A stretch of DNA of 9,016 nucleotides from an uncultured Eubacterium sp. (GTDB lineage: Bacteria > Bacillota > Clostridia > Lachnospirales > CAG-274). Below are positions 1 to 6,991 of this stretch, one piece after another. The position numbers were made by a program, and so were the translations under genes. The stretch spans positions 1 through 9,016 of the forward strand of contig UQYD01000056.1 in the NCBI GenBank assembly GCA_900545305.1, written 5' to 3'. Every line of letters starts with the position of its first letter. Positions within the stretch are counted from its first letter, which is position 1. The notes below the pieces were generated by a model that was given only the letters and a program-made list of their open reading frames with translations, did not search any database and had not been told where the DNA came from.

Positions 1-1
1 A

Positions 2-706
2 AAAGCAAGAAACAATGCTGTATTAACAGATTTTGGAGATTATTTTAAATTAGATAAAGCTTTTTTAAAGAATTATTTTATAATTACAACACCCGTTTTA
101 TTAAATGAGTTTATGTGGGCTTTAGGGACAACAGTATACAATATTGCTTATAAATATGCTGGAACTATTTCTCAAGCTGCTGTACAGGTGGCAAATGTAG
201 TGCAAAATCTTTTTGTAGTTTTTGGTATGGGCGTTGGAGCATATTGTGGTATTCTTATAAGTAATGCTCTTGGAGCAAGGGATAAGGATAAAGCTATAGA
301 CTATGCAAAAAAATGTACGTATTTAGCTATATTGTGTTCAGTATTTTTAGGAGCTGTATTATTTACAATTTCACCATTTGTTGTAAATCTGTTTGATATA
401 GAAAATGAAGGTAAACATTATGCAGAATTGATGTTGTGGGTAGTTTCTATTGGCATGCTATTTAAAACAATAAACTATATTAACATTGTAGGTATATTAA
501 GAAATGGTGGAGATACTATTTTTTGCTTTATATGTGATACAGCTAGTGTTTGGCTAGTAGGTGTACCAATGGCATTTTTGGGAGCAAAGTATTTAGGACT
601 TCCTATTTATGTTGTTTATGCTATGGTATATTCAGAAGAAGTTTTTAAAACTATTGTAAGTCAAACAAGAGTAATTAGGAAAACTTGGTTAAAAACAGTT
701 ATATAG
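2..706 (+). CDS. MATE family multidrug/sodium efflux transporter, C-terminal part (5' truncated by window)
   Basis: The frame is open from base 2 to the TAG at 704-706 (234 codons). It already encodes protein at the window edge, so the start lies upstream. The ATG at 113 is internal: the residues before it (KNYFIITTPVLLNEFMW) continue the same membrane protein. The segment is hydrophobic and fits the second half of a MATE transporter. It contains the region around AVQVANVVQNLFVVFGMGVG, then CGILISNALGARDKDKAIDYAKK, the typical loop after a MATE helix with a small-residue/GA motif. At least four further membrane spans follow. MATE proteins export cationic drugs or metabolites using Na+ or H+ gradients at the cytoplasmic membrane; the substrate cannot be read from this part. 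The S41 protease gene starts 41 nt downstream with its own ribosome binding site and no terminator between, so co-transcription is possible. Confidence 0.85.
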   Translation, partial: KARNNAVLTDFGDYFKLDKAFLKNYFIITTPVLLNEFMWALGTTVYNIAYKYAGTISQAAVQVANVVQNLFVVFGMGVGAYCGILISNALGARDKDKAIDYAKKCTYLAILCSVFLGAVLFTISPFVVNLFDIENEGKHYAELMLWVVSIGMLFKTINYINIVGILRNGGDTIFCFICDTASVWLVGVPMAFLGAKYLGLPIYVVYAMVYSEEVFKTIVSQTRVIRKTWLKTVI

Positions 707-747
707 CAAAAGTTTTAAGTCATATATTAATAATACGAGGTGATATA

Positions 748-1941
748 ATGAAAAATAAGGACTTTTTAAAGGGACTTATATATGGAGTAATATTTACATT
801 GATAGTCTCACTTGTATTAAATACGGGATGTATCTTATTTAGAAGATTTGTAACTAAAGAAATTAATTATGAAACAAAAGCTAAAAGTATTTATAAATTA
901 ATGAAAAACCAATATGTAGGGGATATTGATAAAGATAAAATGTTTGAGGGAATATATATGGGTATGCTGTATGATACAACAGACAAGTATTCTCGATACA
1001 TATCTAAAAAGGAATTTGAATCATATAAAATATCTACAACCGGAAATTATGTTGGAATAGGTGCTGTATGTAGTGTCCATGAGGATAATACTATGTATAT
1101 TAAAGCTATATATAAAGGCTCTGGAGCTGATGAGGCAGGATTAAAAGAAGGAGATGAAATATTAAAGATAGATAATACATCAGTTGGATATGAAAATTAT
1201 TCAGAGGCGATTGAACTAATAAGGGGAAAAGAAAATACTCAAGTTAATTTAACTATTTATTCACCTACTACAAGAGAAACTAAAGATGTTAAAGTTACTA
1301 GAAAAAGTATTTCAGTCCCTACAGTAGCTCATACAGTATTAAAAGGTGATATTGGATATATAAAGATAAGTGGTTTTGAAGAAGTTACTTATGAACAGTA
1401 TGCTAATGCCTACAATGATTTAAAAAAACAGGGGATTAAATCATTAATAATTGACTTAAGAGATAATCCTGGTGGATTAGTGGATTCAGTAGCAAAGGTT
1501 GCAGATGATATTATACCTAAGGGTATTATTACTTATACAGAGGATAAAAAGGAAAAAAAGGAATACATATATTCAAAAGATGGCGAATTAGACATACCTT
1601 TAGTTGTTCTGGTTAATGGTGGAAGTGCATCTGCATCAGAACTTTTGTCAGGGGCTATACAAGATACAGGCAAGGGGACAATTGTAGGAGAAAATACTTA
1701 TGGTAAAGGTGTGGTTCAAACAACATATTCTATGAACGATGGCAGTGCTGTAAAAATTACAACAGCTAAATATTATACACCTAAAGGAGTGTGTATAGAC
1801 GGCATAGGAATAAAACCAGATGTTGTTGTAAAATCTGATAAAGATTATGAACCAGTAATAATAACAAGTGATAAAATAAGTTGTGATGAGAAAAATGACA
1901 AACAATTAGCAAAAGGTATTGAAATATTAAAAAATAAATAA
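748..1941 (+). CDS. S41 family carboxyl-terminal processing protease, membrane-anchored, with PDZ domain
   Basis: This is a 397-residue CtpA-like serine protease acting on the outer side of the membrane. The ATG at 748 follows GAGGTGAT (736-743); an upstream in-frame ATG at 685 lies inside the MATE gene and lacks a Shine-Dalgarno site. A short basic N-terminus precedes one membrane segment (about residues 9-31). A PDZ domain follows (about 97-175, with NYVGIGAV and the GLKEGDEILKID turn), then the S41 catalytic core (about 195-360). By analogy with Tsp of E. coli, the dyad is Ser295 in GGSASASE and Lys320 in YGKG, 25 residues apart as in Tsp, with Gln324 behind. DLRDNPGG (236-243) is the family hallmark. 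Length is normal and nothing is missing. Family members trim proteins at C-termini, including cell-wall hydrolase regulators or sporulation signalling proteins; the substrate here is unknown. Cys28 just inside the hydrophobic segment is not a clear lipobox. Confidence 0.93.
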   Translation: MKNKDFLKGLIYGVIFTLIVSLVLNTGCILFRRFVTKEINYETKAKSIYKLMKNQYVGDIDKDKMFEGIYMGMLYDTTDKYSRYISKKEFESYKISTTGNYVGIGAVCSVHEDNTMYIKAIYKGSGADEAGLKEGDEILKIDNTSVGYENYSEAIELIRGKENTQVNLTIYSPTTRETKDVKVTRKSISVPTVAHTVLKGDIGYIKISGFEEVTYEQYANAYNDLKKQGIKSLIIDLRDNPGGLVDSVAKVADDIIPKGIITYTEDKKEKKEYIYSKDGELDIPLVVLVNGGSASASELLSGAIQDTGKGTIVGENTYGKGVVQTTYSMNDGSAVKITTAKYYTPKGVCIDGIGIKPDVVVKSDKDYEPVIITSDKISCDEKNDKQLAKGIEILKNK

Positions 1942-1955
1942 CCGATAGATGCATT

Positions 1956-1996
1956 AAACCTCCAAAATCTTATATACTAAGATTATGGGGGTTTTT
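1956..1996 (+). terminator. Hairpin between S41 and NCS2 genes: terminator-like, 3' arm contains the next gene's SD
   Basis: The 5' arm 1956-1972 pairs with 1978-1994 around a 5-nt loop (1973-1977). There are 16 pairs including one G-T wobble, and a single A-A mismatch at 1965/1985. The run of five T (1992-1996) follows the G tract, so it resembles an intrinsic terminator for the S41 transcript, although three of the T are paired. The GGGGG (1987-1991) in the 3' arm is also the only Shine-Dalgarno-like sequence for the GTG at 1999. The structure can therefore hide the ribosome binding site of the permease. Termination and translational occlusion cannot be separated from sequence alone. Confidence 0.7.
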
Positions 1997-1998
1997 GT

Positions 1999-3432
1999 GT
2001 GTTGAGAAAAATCATAGAATTTATATATAGGGTTTTTGAACTAAAAGAGTATAATACTACTATAAAAACAGAGTTTTTAGCTGCAATAACCAATTATTTT
2101 ACATTTTTGTATTTAATTACACTTGTACCAGAGATTATTATGGATATTTTCCCAGAAGTTATAGATAAAGAAGGAAAATTTATAAATGATGTAATTGTAT
2201 ATAATGGAATATCAGCAGGACAAATGTTAATATCACTTACAATAGCAGCTTTAATAGCCTCAGGAATAGCCTCTATAGCTGTTGGTATTATTACAAATAC
2301 ACCTCTTATACAAGGACCTAGTTTGACTATTGCAACATTTATATCATATACAGTTTGTAAAAATTTTGGGTATAGTTATTCTCAAGCATTATTTATAGTT
2401 TTTATATCAGGAGTAGTTTTTTTCTTATTATCTATGACAGGTCTTGAAAAAAGACTTCATGACATTATTCCTGATAATATAAAATATGCAGTTACTGGTG
2501 GAATAGGTATGTATATAGTTCTTCAAGGATTAATTAAAAGCTATATTTTTGAAAAAAGTGGTAATGGCTTTTTATTTATGAATTTACTGAATTTTAATGA
2601 TACTCATAATAAGACAGCAATTTTAACTGTTTGTGGGATTATTCTTATAATTATTCTTATTAATAAACATGTTCATGGGGCTATATTTATAGGGAAATTA
2701 GTATGTATTTTAGTTGCTGTACCTTTGGGGATGACAGGACATATATATGCAAATGAAGTACTTATTTCTCCTTTTGTTTTTTCAATAAATATGAATGGAC
2801 TTATTGACAATACAAGTACAAAATCTATAGTGGTATCATTATTTAATATTGTAATGATAGTTTTCGTAATTTGTATAATTGATATATTTGAAACAATTTC
2901 AACTACTATAGCTATGAAAAACTTTATTTGGTTAAAACCTAAAGAATGTGAAAATGTAATAGATAAAGAAATGCCTAAAATTTTAGAAGTAGATTCAGCT
3001 ACTACATCTTTAGGAGCTTTGATAGGTATGACAACAGTTTCTACTTATGTGGAGTCAAATACAGGAGTTGTAGAGGGAGCTAGAACAGGATTGACGGCAA
3101 TAATAACTGGATTACTATTTATTGTTACGGTTCCGTTTACAGCGTTTACTACGGCAGTTCCATCAGCAGCAACTGCTACAACTCTTATAATGGCTGGAGT
3201 AATGATAACAGGCATACTAAAACAAATAAACTTTGAAGATGTTTCAGAGGCTTTACCAGCTGTATTAACAGTTTTATCTATGGTTGTTTTAAATAAAATT
3301 ATAGTTGGGATTGCGATAGGGATAATAAGCTATGTGCTGTGTAATGTATTTTTATTAAAAAAGAAAATTGATATATATTTAGTTGTTATGTCACTATTTA
3401 TGATAATTATGCTTATTTTTACGACAATATAA
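1999..3432 (+). CDS. NCS2 family (AzgA-like) nucleobase permease
   Basis: This 477-residue polytopic protein resembles the guanine/hypoxanthine (AzgA/PbuG) branch of the NCS2 family, which imports nucleobases by proton symport at the cytoplasmic membrane. The start is GTG 1999, 7 nt after GGGGG; TTG 2002 is an alternative and there is no early ATG. The N-terminus (FELKEYNTTIKTEFLAAITNYFTFLYLI) follows the AzgA pattern. The segment 345-365 (TTVSTYVES and GARTGLTA) matches the conserved helix-10 region, with Glu352 retained. Two sites differ from the AzgA consensus I recall. Helix 3 has GPSLTIATF (106-114) where AzgA proteins have PGMGLNAFF, and the helix-8 motif is DIFETISTT (295-303) rather than DLFDTIGT. 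Both lie in the substrate region in UraA-type structures, so the substrate is uncertain. No purine riboswitch is present in the 57-nt gap. The family is secure; purine specificity is only inferred. Confidence 0.85.
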   Translation: MLRKIIEFIYRVFELKEYNTTIKTEFLAAITNYFTFLYLITLVPEIIMDIFPEVIDKEGKFINDVIVYNGISAGQMLISLTIAALIASGIASIAVGIITNTPLIQGPSLTIATFISYTVCKNFGYSYSQALFIVFISGVVFFLLSMTGLEKRLHDIIPDNIKYAVTGGIGMYIVLQGLIKSYIFEKSGNGFLFMNLLNFNDTHNKTAILTVCGIILIIILINKHVHGAIFIGKLVCILVAVPLGMTGHIYANEVLISPFVFSINMNGLIDNTSTKSIVVSLFNIVMIVFVICIIDIFETISTTIAMKNFIWLKPKECENVIDKEMPKILEVDSATTSLGALIGMTTVSTYVESNTGVVEGARTGLTAIITGLLFIVTVPFTAFTTAVPSAATATTLIMAGVMITGILKQINFEDVSEALPAVLTVLSMVVLNKIIVGIAIGIISYVLCNVFLLKKKIDIYLVVMSLFMIIMLIFTTI

Positions 3433-3482
3433 TGGTATAAATTTACTAATGTAAAAATATAATTATACTAGAGGTGATAACA

Positions 3483-4266
3483 ATGGATAAAAAATATTAT
3501 TCGTCCAGACACAGTAGATTAAATAGAAATTATAGAAAAAGGATAAGTGATAAATCTACGAAAGGTACGTTTTTACTTAGAATAAATATATGTTTAGGAA
3601 TTGCAATAATTGTGGTAGGGTGTTTCGAAATTAAATCAGATGTTTCAAATAGCATTACTGATTTTGTAAAAAATAGTTTAAGTAAAAATATAGATTATAC
3701 AGATATAAATCATAGTATTGAAAATGTGAAAACGTTCATTTATGGAAATAATAGTATAAAAACATTTGTTTTTAGTGGAAATGAAGTTGTATTGGACGAT
3801 AATGTAATAAATGAGATAAATCAAAATAAAGATTTGTACTACATTAATAATTCAAAAGCTACAGAACCCTAAAGAAGAATGGATAAATCCTTTAAATGGG
3901 GTTATAACTTCAAATTTTGGAGATAGAGATAATCCAACAAGTTCTGGAAATCAGTATCATAAGGGCATAGATATAGGAGTGCCTTTAAATACAAAAGTAA
4001 TGGCTGTAAAAAGTGGAAAAATTACGGATGTAGGATATTCCAATAGCTATGGGTATTATGTTAAATATAAAACATATGACAAATATGATATATTGTGTGC
4101 TCACTTAGATTCAGTTACGGTAAAAAAAGGGGATAATGTTATTCAAGGAGATGTTGTTGCATATTCTGGCAATACAGGAGATTCTACAGGTCCACACTTG
4201 CATTATGAGATAAAATTAGGAGACGAATATATTAACCCAGTAAATTATTATAAAATAATTAATTGA
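3483..4266 (+). CDS. Membrane-anchored M23 (LytM-type) metallopeptidase, two frames joined by a +1 shift at CCC-TAA
   Basis: The ATG at 3483 follows GAGGTG (3471-3476) with 6 nt spacing; the GTG at 3474 is part of that site. Frame one runs 129 codons to CCC (3867-3869) and stops at TAA 3870-3872. Frame two is open through this point and continues for 131 codons from 3871 to the TGA at 4264-4266, giving a 260-residue joined product. It has a strongly basic cytoplasmic tail (1-33), one membrane span (about 34-49), an extracytoplasmic linker (50-130) and a complete M23 domain (about 135-257). The expected zinc ligands are His159 and Asp163 (HKGIDIG) and His240 (HLHYE), with His207 (CAHLD) and His238 as catalytic histidines. 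M23 enzymes cut peptidoglycan cross-bridges; the layout and length also resemble SpoIVFA. A restart is unlikely because the second frame has no start codon before the first ligand. It is either programmed frameshifting, a fresh mutation or a sequence error. Confidence 0.8.
3867..3872 (+). other. Candidate +1 frameshift site, CCC-TAA
   Basis: Codon CCC (Pro) is directly followed by the in-frame stop TAA. Sliding the P-site tRNA-Pro by one base places it on CCT (3868-3870), also Pro, and the next codons AAA GAA GAA TGG lead into the M23 domain. CCC-U before a slow codon or stop is an established +1 slippery context. No Shine-Dalgarno-like stimulator is visible just upstream. A local inverted repeat pairs 3865-3874 with 3890-3903 (two 5-bp blocks separated by a 4-nt bulge) and includes the slip site itself; its relevance is unclear. 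Confidence 0.45.
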
Positions 4267-4295
4267 TATATATTAATAAAAATTTATATAAAATT

Positions 4296-4349
4296 AAAGG
4301 TTTAGAAAAGTTGCTATTAATGTAAGTTAGTAGTTTTTTTTGAACCTTT
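4296..4349 (+). terminator. Long AT-rich hairpin after the M23 gene, probable intrinsic terminator
   Basis: Bases 4296-4310 pair with 4335-4349 (with a few G-T wobbles) and continue, after a one-base bulge, as 4311-4316 with 4328-4333 around an 11-nt loop. Two T-rich tracts are available: the eight T at 4334-4341 behind the inner stem, and 4347-4357 behind the full stem. The stem is GC-poor, so its strength is doubtful, but it sits 30 nt after the M23 stop codon and upstream of a new promoter, where a terminator is expected. Confidence 0.5.
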
Positions 4350-4405
4350 TTCTTTTTATAATAACAATATTATTACAAAAAGAAAAAATATATTGTTTAA
4401 AGGTT
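4343..4405. repeat. Near-perfect AT-rich inverted repeat, competing with the preceding hairpin
   Basis: Bases 4347-4364 and 4370-4387 form 17 pairs with one A-C mismatch (4358/4376) around the 5-nt loop 4365-4369. Outside this, AACCTTT at 4343-4349 can also pair with AAAGGTT at 4399-4405. A second copy of AAAGGTT lies at 4296-4302 and is used by the upstream hairpin, so the two structures compete for 4343-4349. In DNA it is a palindrome that could act as a bidirectional terminator or protein-binding site. Confidence 0.65.
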
Positions 4406-4433
4406 GCAATTTATGGCTTAGACTATAAATTAG

Positions 4434-4462
4434 TTGATATTCTTGAAGATAACAGTTATAAT
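4434..4462 (+). promoter_or_regulatory. Sigma-A-type promoter for the radical SAM operon
   Basis: TTGATA (4434-4439) and TATAAT (4457-4462) are separated by 17 nt. The predicted transcription start near 4469 leaves a leader of about 23 nt before ATG 4492, which contains the GGAGG (4481-4485). Placement and spacing fit a housekeeping promoter driving the three overlapping genes 4492-8361. Confidence 0.65.
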
Positions 4463-4491
4463 TATATGGATATAAAATACGGAGGAAAAAT

Positions 4492-6324
4492 ATGATTGAC
4501 GAAATTTTATTGCAAGTTGAAAAACCAGCTAGATATATTGGAAATGAAGTAAATATGGTTGTAAAAAATCCGAAAAATGTTGATATAAGATTTGCTTTTT
4601 GTTTCCCTGATGTATATGAAGTTGGTATGAGTCATTTAGGCTTACAAATTTTGTATTATTTTTTAAACAGGCGAGAAGATACCTATTGTGAAAGATGTTT
4701 TACCCCATGGGTAGATATGGAGCAAAAAATGAGAGAAAATAATATTCCTCTTTTTTGTCTTGAAAGTGGAGATGAACTTAAAAAATTTGATTTTGTTGGT
4801 TTTACTCTACAATACGAAATGAGTTATACAAATGTTTTAAATATGTTGGATTTAGCAAATATACCTATTTGGTCTAAGGATAGAACAGAAGATGACCCAA
4901 TAATTATTGCCGGTGGGCCTTGTGCATATAATCCAGAACCTTTAGCTGATATTATTGATGTTTTTTATATTGGTGAAGGTGAAGTATCATATGATAAATT
5001 TTTTGATGTTTATAAAGAACATAAGAAAAATGGTGGTACAAAAGAGGAATTTCTCGAAAAAATATTAGAAATTCCAGGTATGTATGTTCCTAAGTTTTAT
5101 GATGTAAGTTATAACGAAGATGGAACAGTAAAAGAAATAAAGCCTAATAATCCAAAGGCTCCAAAAACTATAAAAAAGGTAATAGTAGATGATATGAATG
5201 CTGTTTTCTATCCAGAAAAACAGATGGTTCCTCTCATTGAGACTGTACACGATAGAGTTACTTTGGAAGTATTCAGAGGATGTATAAGAGGCTGTAGATT
5301 TTGTCAGGCAGGGTACGTATATAGACCTGTTAGAGAAAGAGGAAAAGATAAAGTATTAAGTCTGGCTGATAGTCTTGTTCGTACATCAGGACATGAGGAA
5401 ATAGGTTTAACAAGCTTATCAACCGGAGATTATACAGAGTTTGTTCCTTTAGCTGATGAACTCCTTGATAGATACTCAAAAGATAAGATCAGTATTTCAT
5501 TACCATCATTAAGAATAGATGCTTTTTCTTTGGATTTAATGGATAGAGTTCAGGCTGTAAGAAAATCTGGTTTGACCTTTGCACCTGAAGCAGGTACTCA
5601 AAGATTAAGAGATGTTATAAACAAGGGTATTACAGAAGAAGAAATATTAAATGGCTGTGGATTAGCTTTTGCTGGTGGTTGGACAAGAGTAAAACTTTAT
5701 TTTATGGTTGGACTTCCAACAGAAACAGAAGAAGATTTACAAGGTATTGTTGATTTAGCAAACAAAATTTGCGAAAAGTTCTTTGAAATACCTAAAGAAG
5801 ATAGAAAAAATAAGCAGATTTCTGTAGTTGTAAGTTCTGCCTGTTTTGTTCCAAAGCCTTTTACACCTTTCCAATGGGAACCTCAGTCAACTGTGCAGGA
5901 ATTCTTTGATAAGCAAAAATATGTTAAGACTCATATGACTAGAAAGCAGGTTAGATATAATTATCATGAACCAGAGTTAAGCTCTCTTGAAGGTGTTCTT
6001 GCACGAGGAGATAGAAAAACATCTAAACTTTTATATAGAGCATGGGAACTTGGATGTAAATTTGATGGTTGGAATGACATATTTGATTACTCAAAATGGA
6101 TGCAGGCTTTCGAGGATACAGGATTATCAAAGGAATTTTATGCTAATAGAAGAAGAAGTTATGATGAAGTTCTTCCTTGGGATCATATTTCTATAGGTGT
6201 AAGTAAAAAATTCTTTATAAATGAGATGGAAAAGGCAAAACAGGAAATAGTTACAAAGAATTGTCGTACAGAATGTGCTAATTGTGGAGCTAAATGCTTT
6301 GGAGGGGGTGTATGTTTTGAATAA
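4492..6324 (+). CDS. Cobalamin-binding-type radical SAM protein, TIGR03960 family
   Basis: The ATG at 4492 lies 6 nt after GGAGG (4481-4485). The 610-residue product has an N-terminal region resembling a B12-binding Rossmann domain (about 1-200, with CFPDVYEVGMSHLGL and the GGPCAYNPEPLAD/IGEGE segments). A radical SAM core follows: Cys264, Cys268 and Cys271 in RGCIRGCRFCQAG bind the [4Fe-4S] cluster that activates S-adenosylmethionine. GLTSLSTGDY and FAPEAGTQRLR are further family landmarks. The C-terminus carries a second cysteine cluster (Cys591, 595, 598, 602, 608; CANCGAKCFGGGVC), probably metal- or cluster-binding. The family is widespread in Clostridia and usually adjacent or fused to TIGR03936, as here with an 8-nt overlap. 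The reaction is unestablished to my knowledge; linkage to ribonuclease and ribosomal-protein genes suggests RNA or ribosome modification, which is inference only. Length and key residues appear complete. Confidence 0.9.
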   Translation: MIDEILLQVEKPARYIGNEVNMVVKNPKNVDIRFAFCFPDVYEVGMSHLGLQILYYFLNRREDTYCERCFTPWVDMEQKMRENNIPLFCLESGDELKKFDFVGFTLQYEMSYTNVLNMLDLANIPIWSKDRTEDDPIIIAGGPCAYNPEPLADIIDVFYIGEGEVSYDKFFDVYKEHKKNGGTKEEFLEKILEIPGMYVPKFYDVSYNEDGTVKEIKPNNPKAPKTIKKVIVDDMNAVFYPEKQMVPLIETVHDRVTLEVFRGCIRGCRFCQAGYVYRPVRERGKDKVLSLADSLVRTSGHEEIGLTSLSTGDYTEFVPLADELLDRYSKDKISISLPSLRIDAFSLDLMDRVQAVRKSGLTFAPEAGTQRLRDVINKGITEEEILNGCGLAFAGGWTRVKLYFMVGLPTETEEDLQGIVDLANKICEKFFEIPKEDRKNKQISVVVSSACFVPKPFTPFQWEPQSTVQEFFDKQKYVKTHMTRKQVRYNYHEPELSSLEGVLARGDRKTSKLLYRAWELGCKFDGWNDIFDYSKWMQAFEDTGLSKEFYANRRRSYDEVLPWDHISIGVSKKFFINEMEKAKQEIVTKNCRTECANCGAKCFGGGVCFE

Positions 6325-6991
6325 ATATAGACTTAAATTTTCTAAGAATGGGAAAATGATTTATATAGGTCACTTAGATTTACTAAAGTTTTTTATTCGA
6401 CTTATAAAAAGAACACAGTTACCTATTGCATATTCTAATGGTTTTAATCCACATCAACAATTAACATTTGCAATTCCATTATCTTTAGGAATGTCAAGCT
6501 ATGGGGAATATTTAGATATTCAACTTACAGAACCTGTAGCTTGTGAAGAAATTAAAGATAGATGTAATCAAGCTTTGCCTTCAGGTATAGAAATTCTTAA
6601 AGTCAGAGAACTTAAAGAAGGAGAAAAAAACTGTGCGTCGGCTATTGTAGCAGCAGATTACAAAGTTTGTCTTGACCAAAAAATAGAAAATTTAAAAGAT
6701 ATTATAGATGAAATATTGTCAGAAAAAAATATTGTATTGGAAAGAGAAGTAAAGAAAAAAATTAAAACTGTTGATATTAGACCTATGATTTATTCTCTCG
6801 AAGTAGACAATAGTGGTGAAAATAGTATTATAAACACAAGGATAGCTACAGGTAGTCAAGGAAATCTTAAAATAGATTTGTTAATGGAATATATTTATAA
6901 AAAATGCAATATAGAATATATTCCGATTAAACTAAAGACTACTAGGTATGAAATGTATACTGAAAAAGATGGTGAATTAGTAGCATTATGA
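6317..6991 (+). CDS. Radical SAM-linked protein, TIGR03936/DUF2344 family
   Basis: The start chosen is TTG 6317, giving 224 residues beginning MNKYRLKFSKNGKMIYIGHLDL, where family members begin. GGAGGGGG (6301-6308) lies at the right distance; the in-frame ATG at 6275 is too far inside the radical SAM gene and the GTG at 6308 overlaps the ribosome site. The reading frame overlaps the upstream stop by 8 nt, so translation is probably coupled. Family signatures are the YIGHLDLLKFF segment (15-26), PIAYSNGFNPHQQLTFAIPLSLG (36-58, with Asn-Pro-His) and GEYLDIQLTE (63-72). Family proteins work with TIGR03960 radical SAM enzymes, sometimes as one fused polypeptide. It carries no radical SAM Cys motif itself and may bind substrate RNA or act as accessory subunit; that role is inferred. 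Function is otherwise unknown. Confidence 0.9.
   Translation: MNKYRLKFSKNGKMIYIGHLDLLKFFIRLIKRTQLPIAYSNGFNPHQQLTFAIPLSLGMSSYGEYLDIQLTEPVACEEIKDRCNQALPSGIEILKVRELKEGEKNCASAIVAADYKVCLDQKIENLKDIIDEILSEKNIVLEREVKKKIKTVDIRPMIYSLEVDNSGENSIINTRIATGSQGNLKIDLLMEYIYKKCNIEYIPIKLKTTRYEMYTEKDGELVAL

Larger units (their letters stand above)
4340..4495 (+). pseudogene. Possible remnant or small ORF ending in ATGA overlap with the radical SAM start
   Basis: The frame is open from the codon after TAG 4331-4333 to TGA 4493-4495. From TTG 4340 it would give 51 residues: a hydrophobic start (NLFLFIITILL) and a tail, VAIYGLDYKLVDILEDNSYN, that looks like real protein. No ribosome binding site precedes TTG 4340 and there is no ATG until 4466. 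The stop overlaps the next gene's ATG by ATGA, as in coupled operon genes. It may be the decayed end of a gene once located here, or chance. A strong promoter lies inside it, which argues against it being a working gene. Confidence 0.2.

Noticed and set aside
685..747. ATG 685 as start of the S41 protease
   Set aside because: It overlaps the MATE gene and lacks a ribosome site, whereas ATG 748 has GAGGTGAT and is followed by a normal signal-anchor.
1648..1905. Open frame on the - strand inside the S41 gene
   Set aside because: Antisense shadow of a well-supported gene, with Phe/Tyr/Cys/Ile-rich sequence typical of reversed AT-rich coding DNA. The same holds for - strand frames at 5065-5250, 7023-7214 and 7719-7919.
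1942..1998. Purine riboswitch before the NCS2 permease
   Set aside because: The gap is only 57 nt, is mostly one hairpin, and shows none of the three-way-junction loop sequences of purine aptamers; no other riboswitch class was recognised.
3443..3470. Promoter before the M23 gene (TTTACT-N16-TATACT or TATAAT at 3458)
   Set aside because: A start from either -10 would fall in or at the edge of the ribosome binding site 3471-3476, leaving almost no leader.
3979..4266. GTG 3979 as the start of a separate 95-residue M23 protein
   Set aside because: It lies after the HKGID zinc-binding segment and has no ribosome site; the frame is open well upstream and continues the protein of frame one.
5987..6196. 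Open + strand frame inside the radical SAM gene
   Set aside because: Alternative-frame shadow without a ribosome site, fully covered by the conserved protein.
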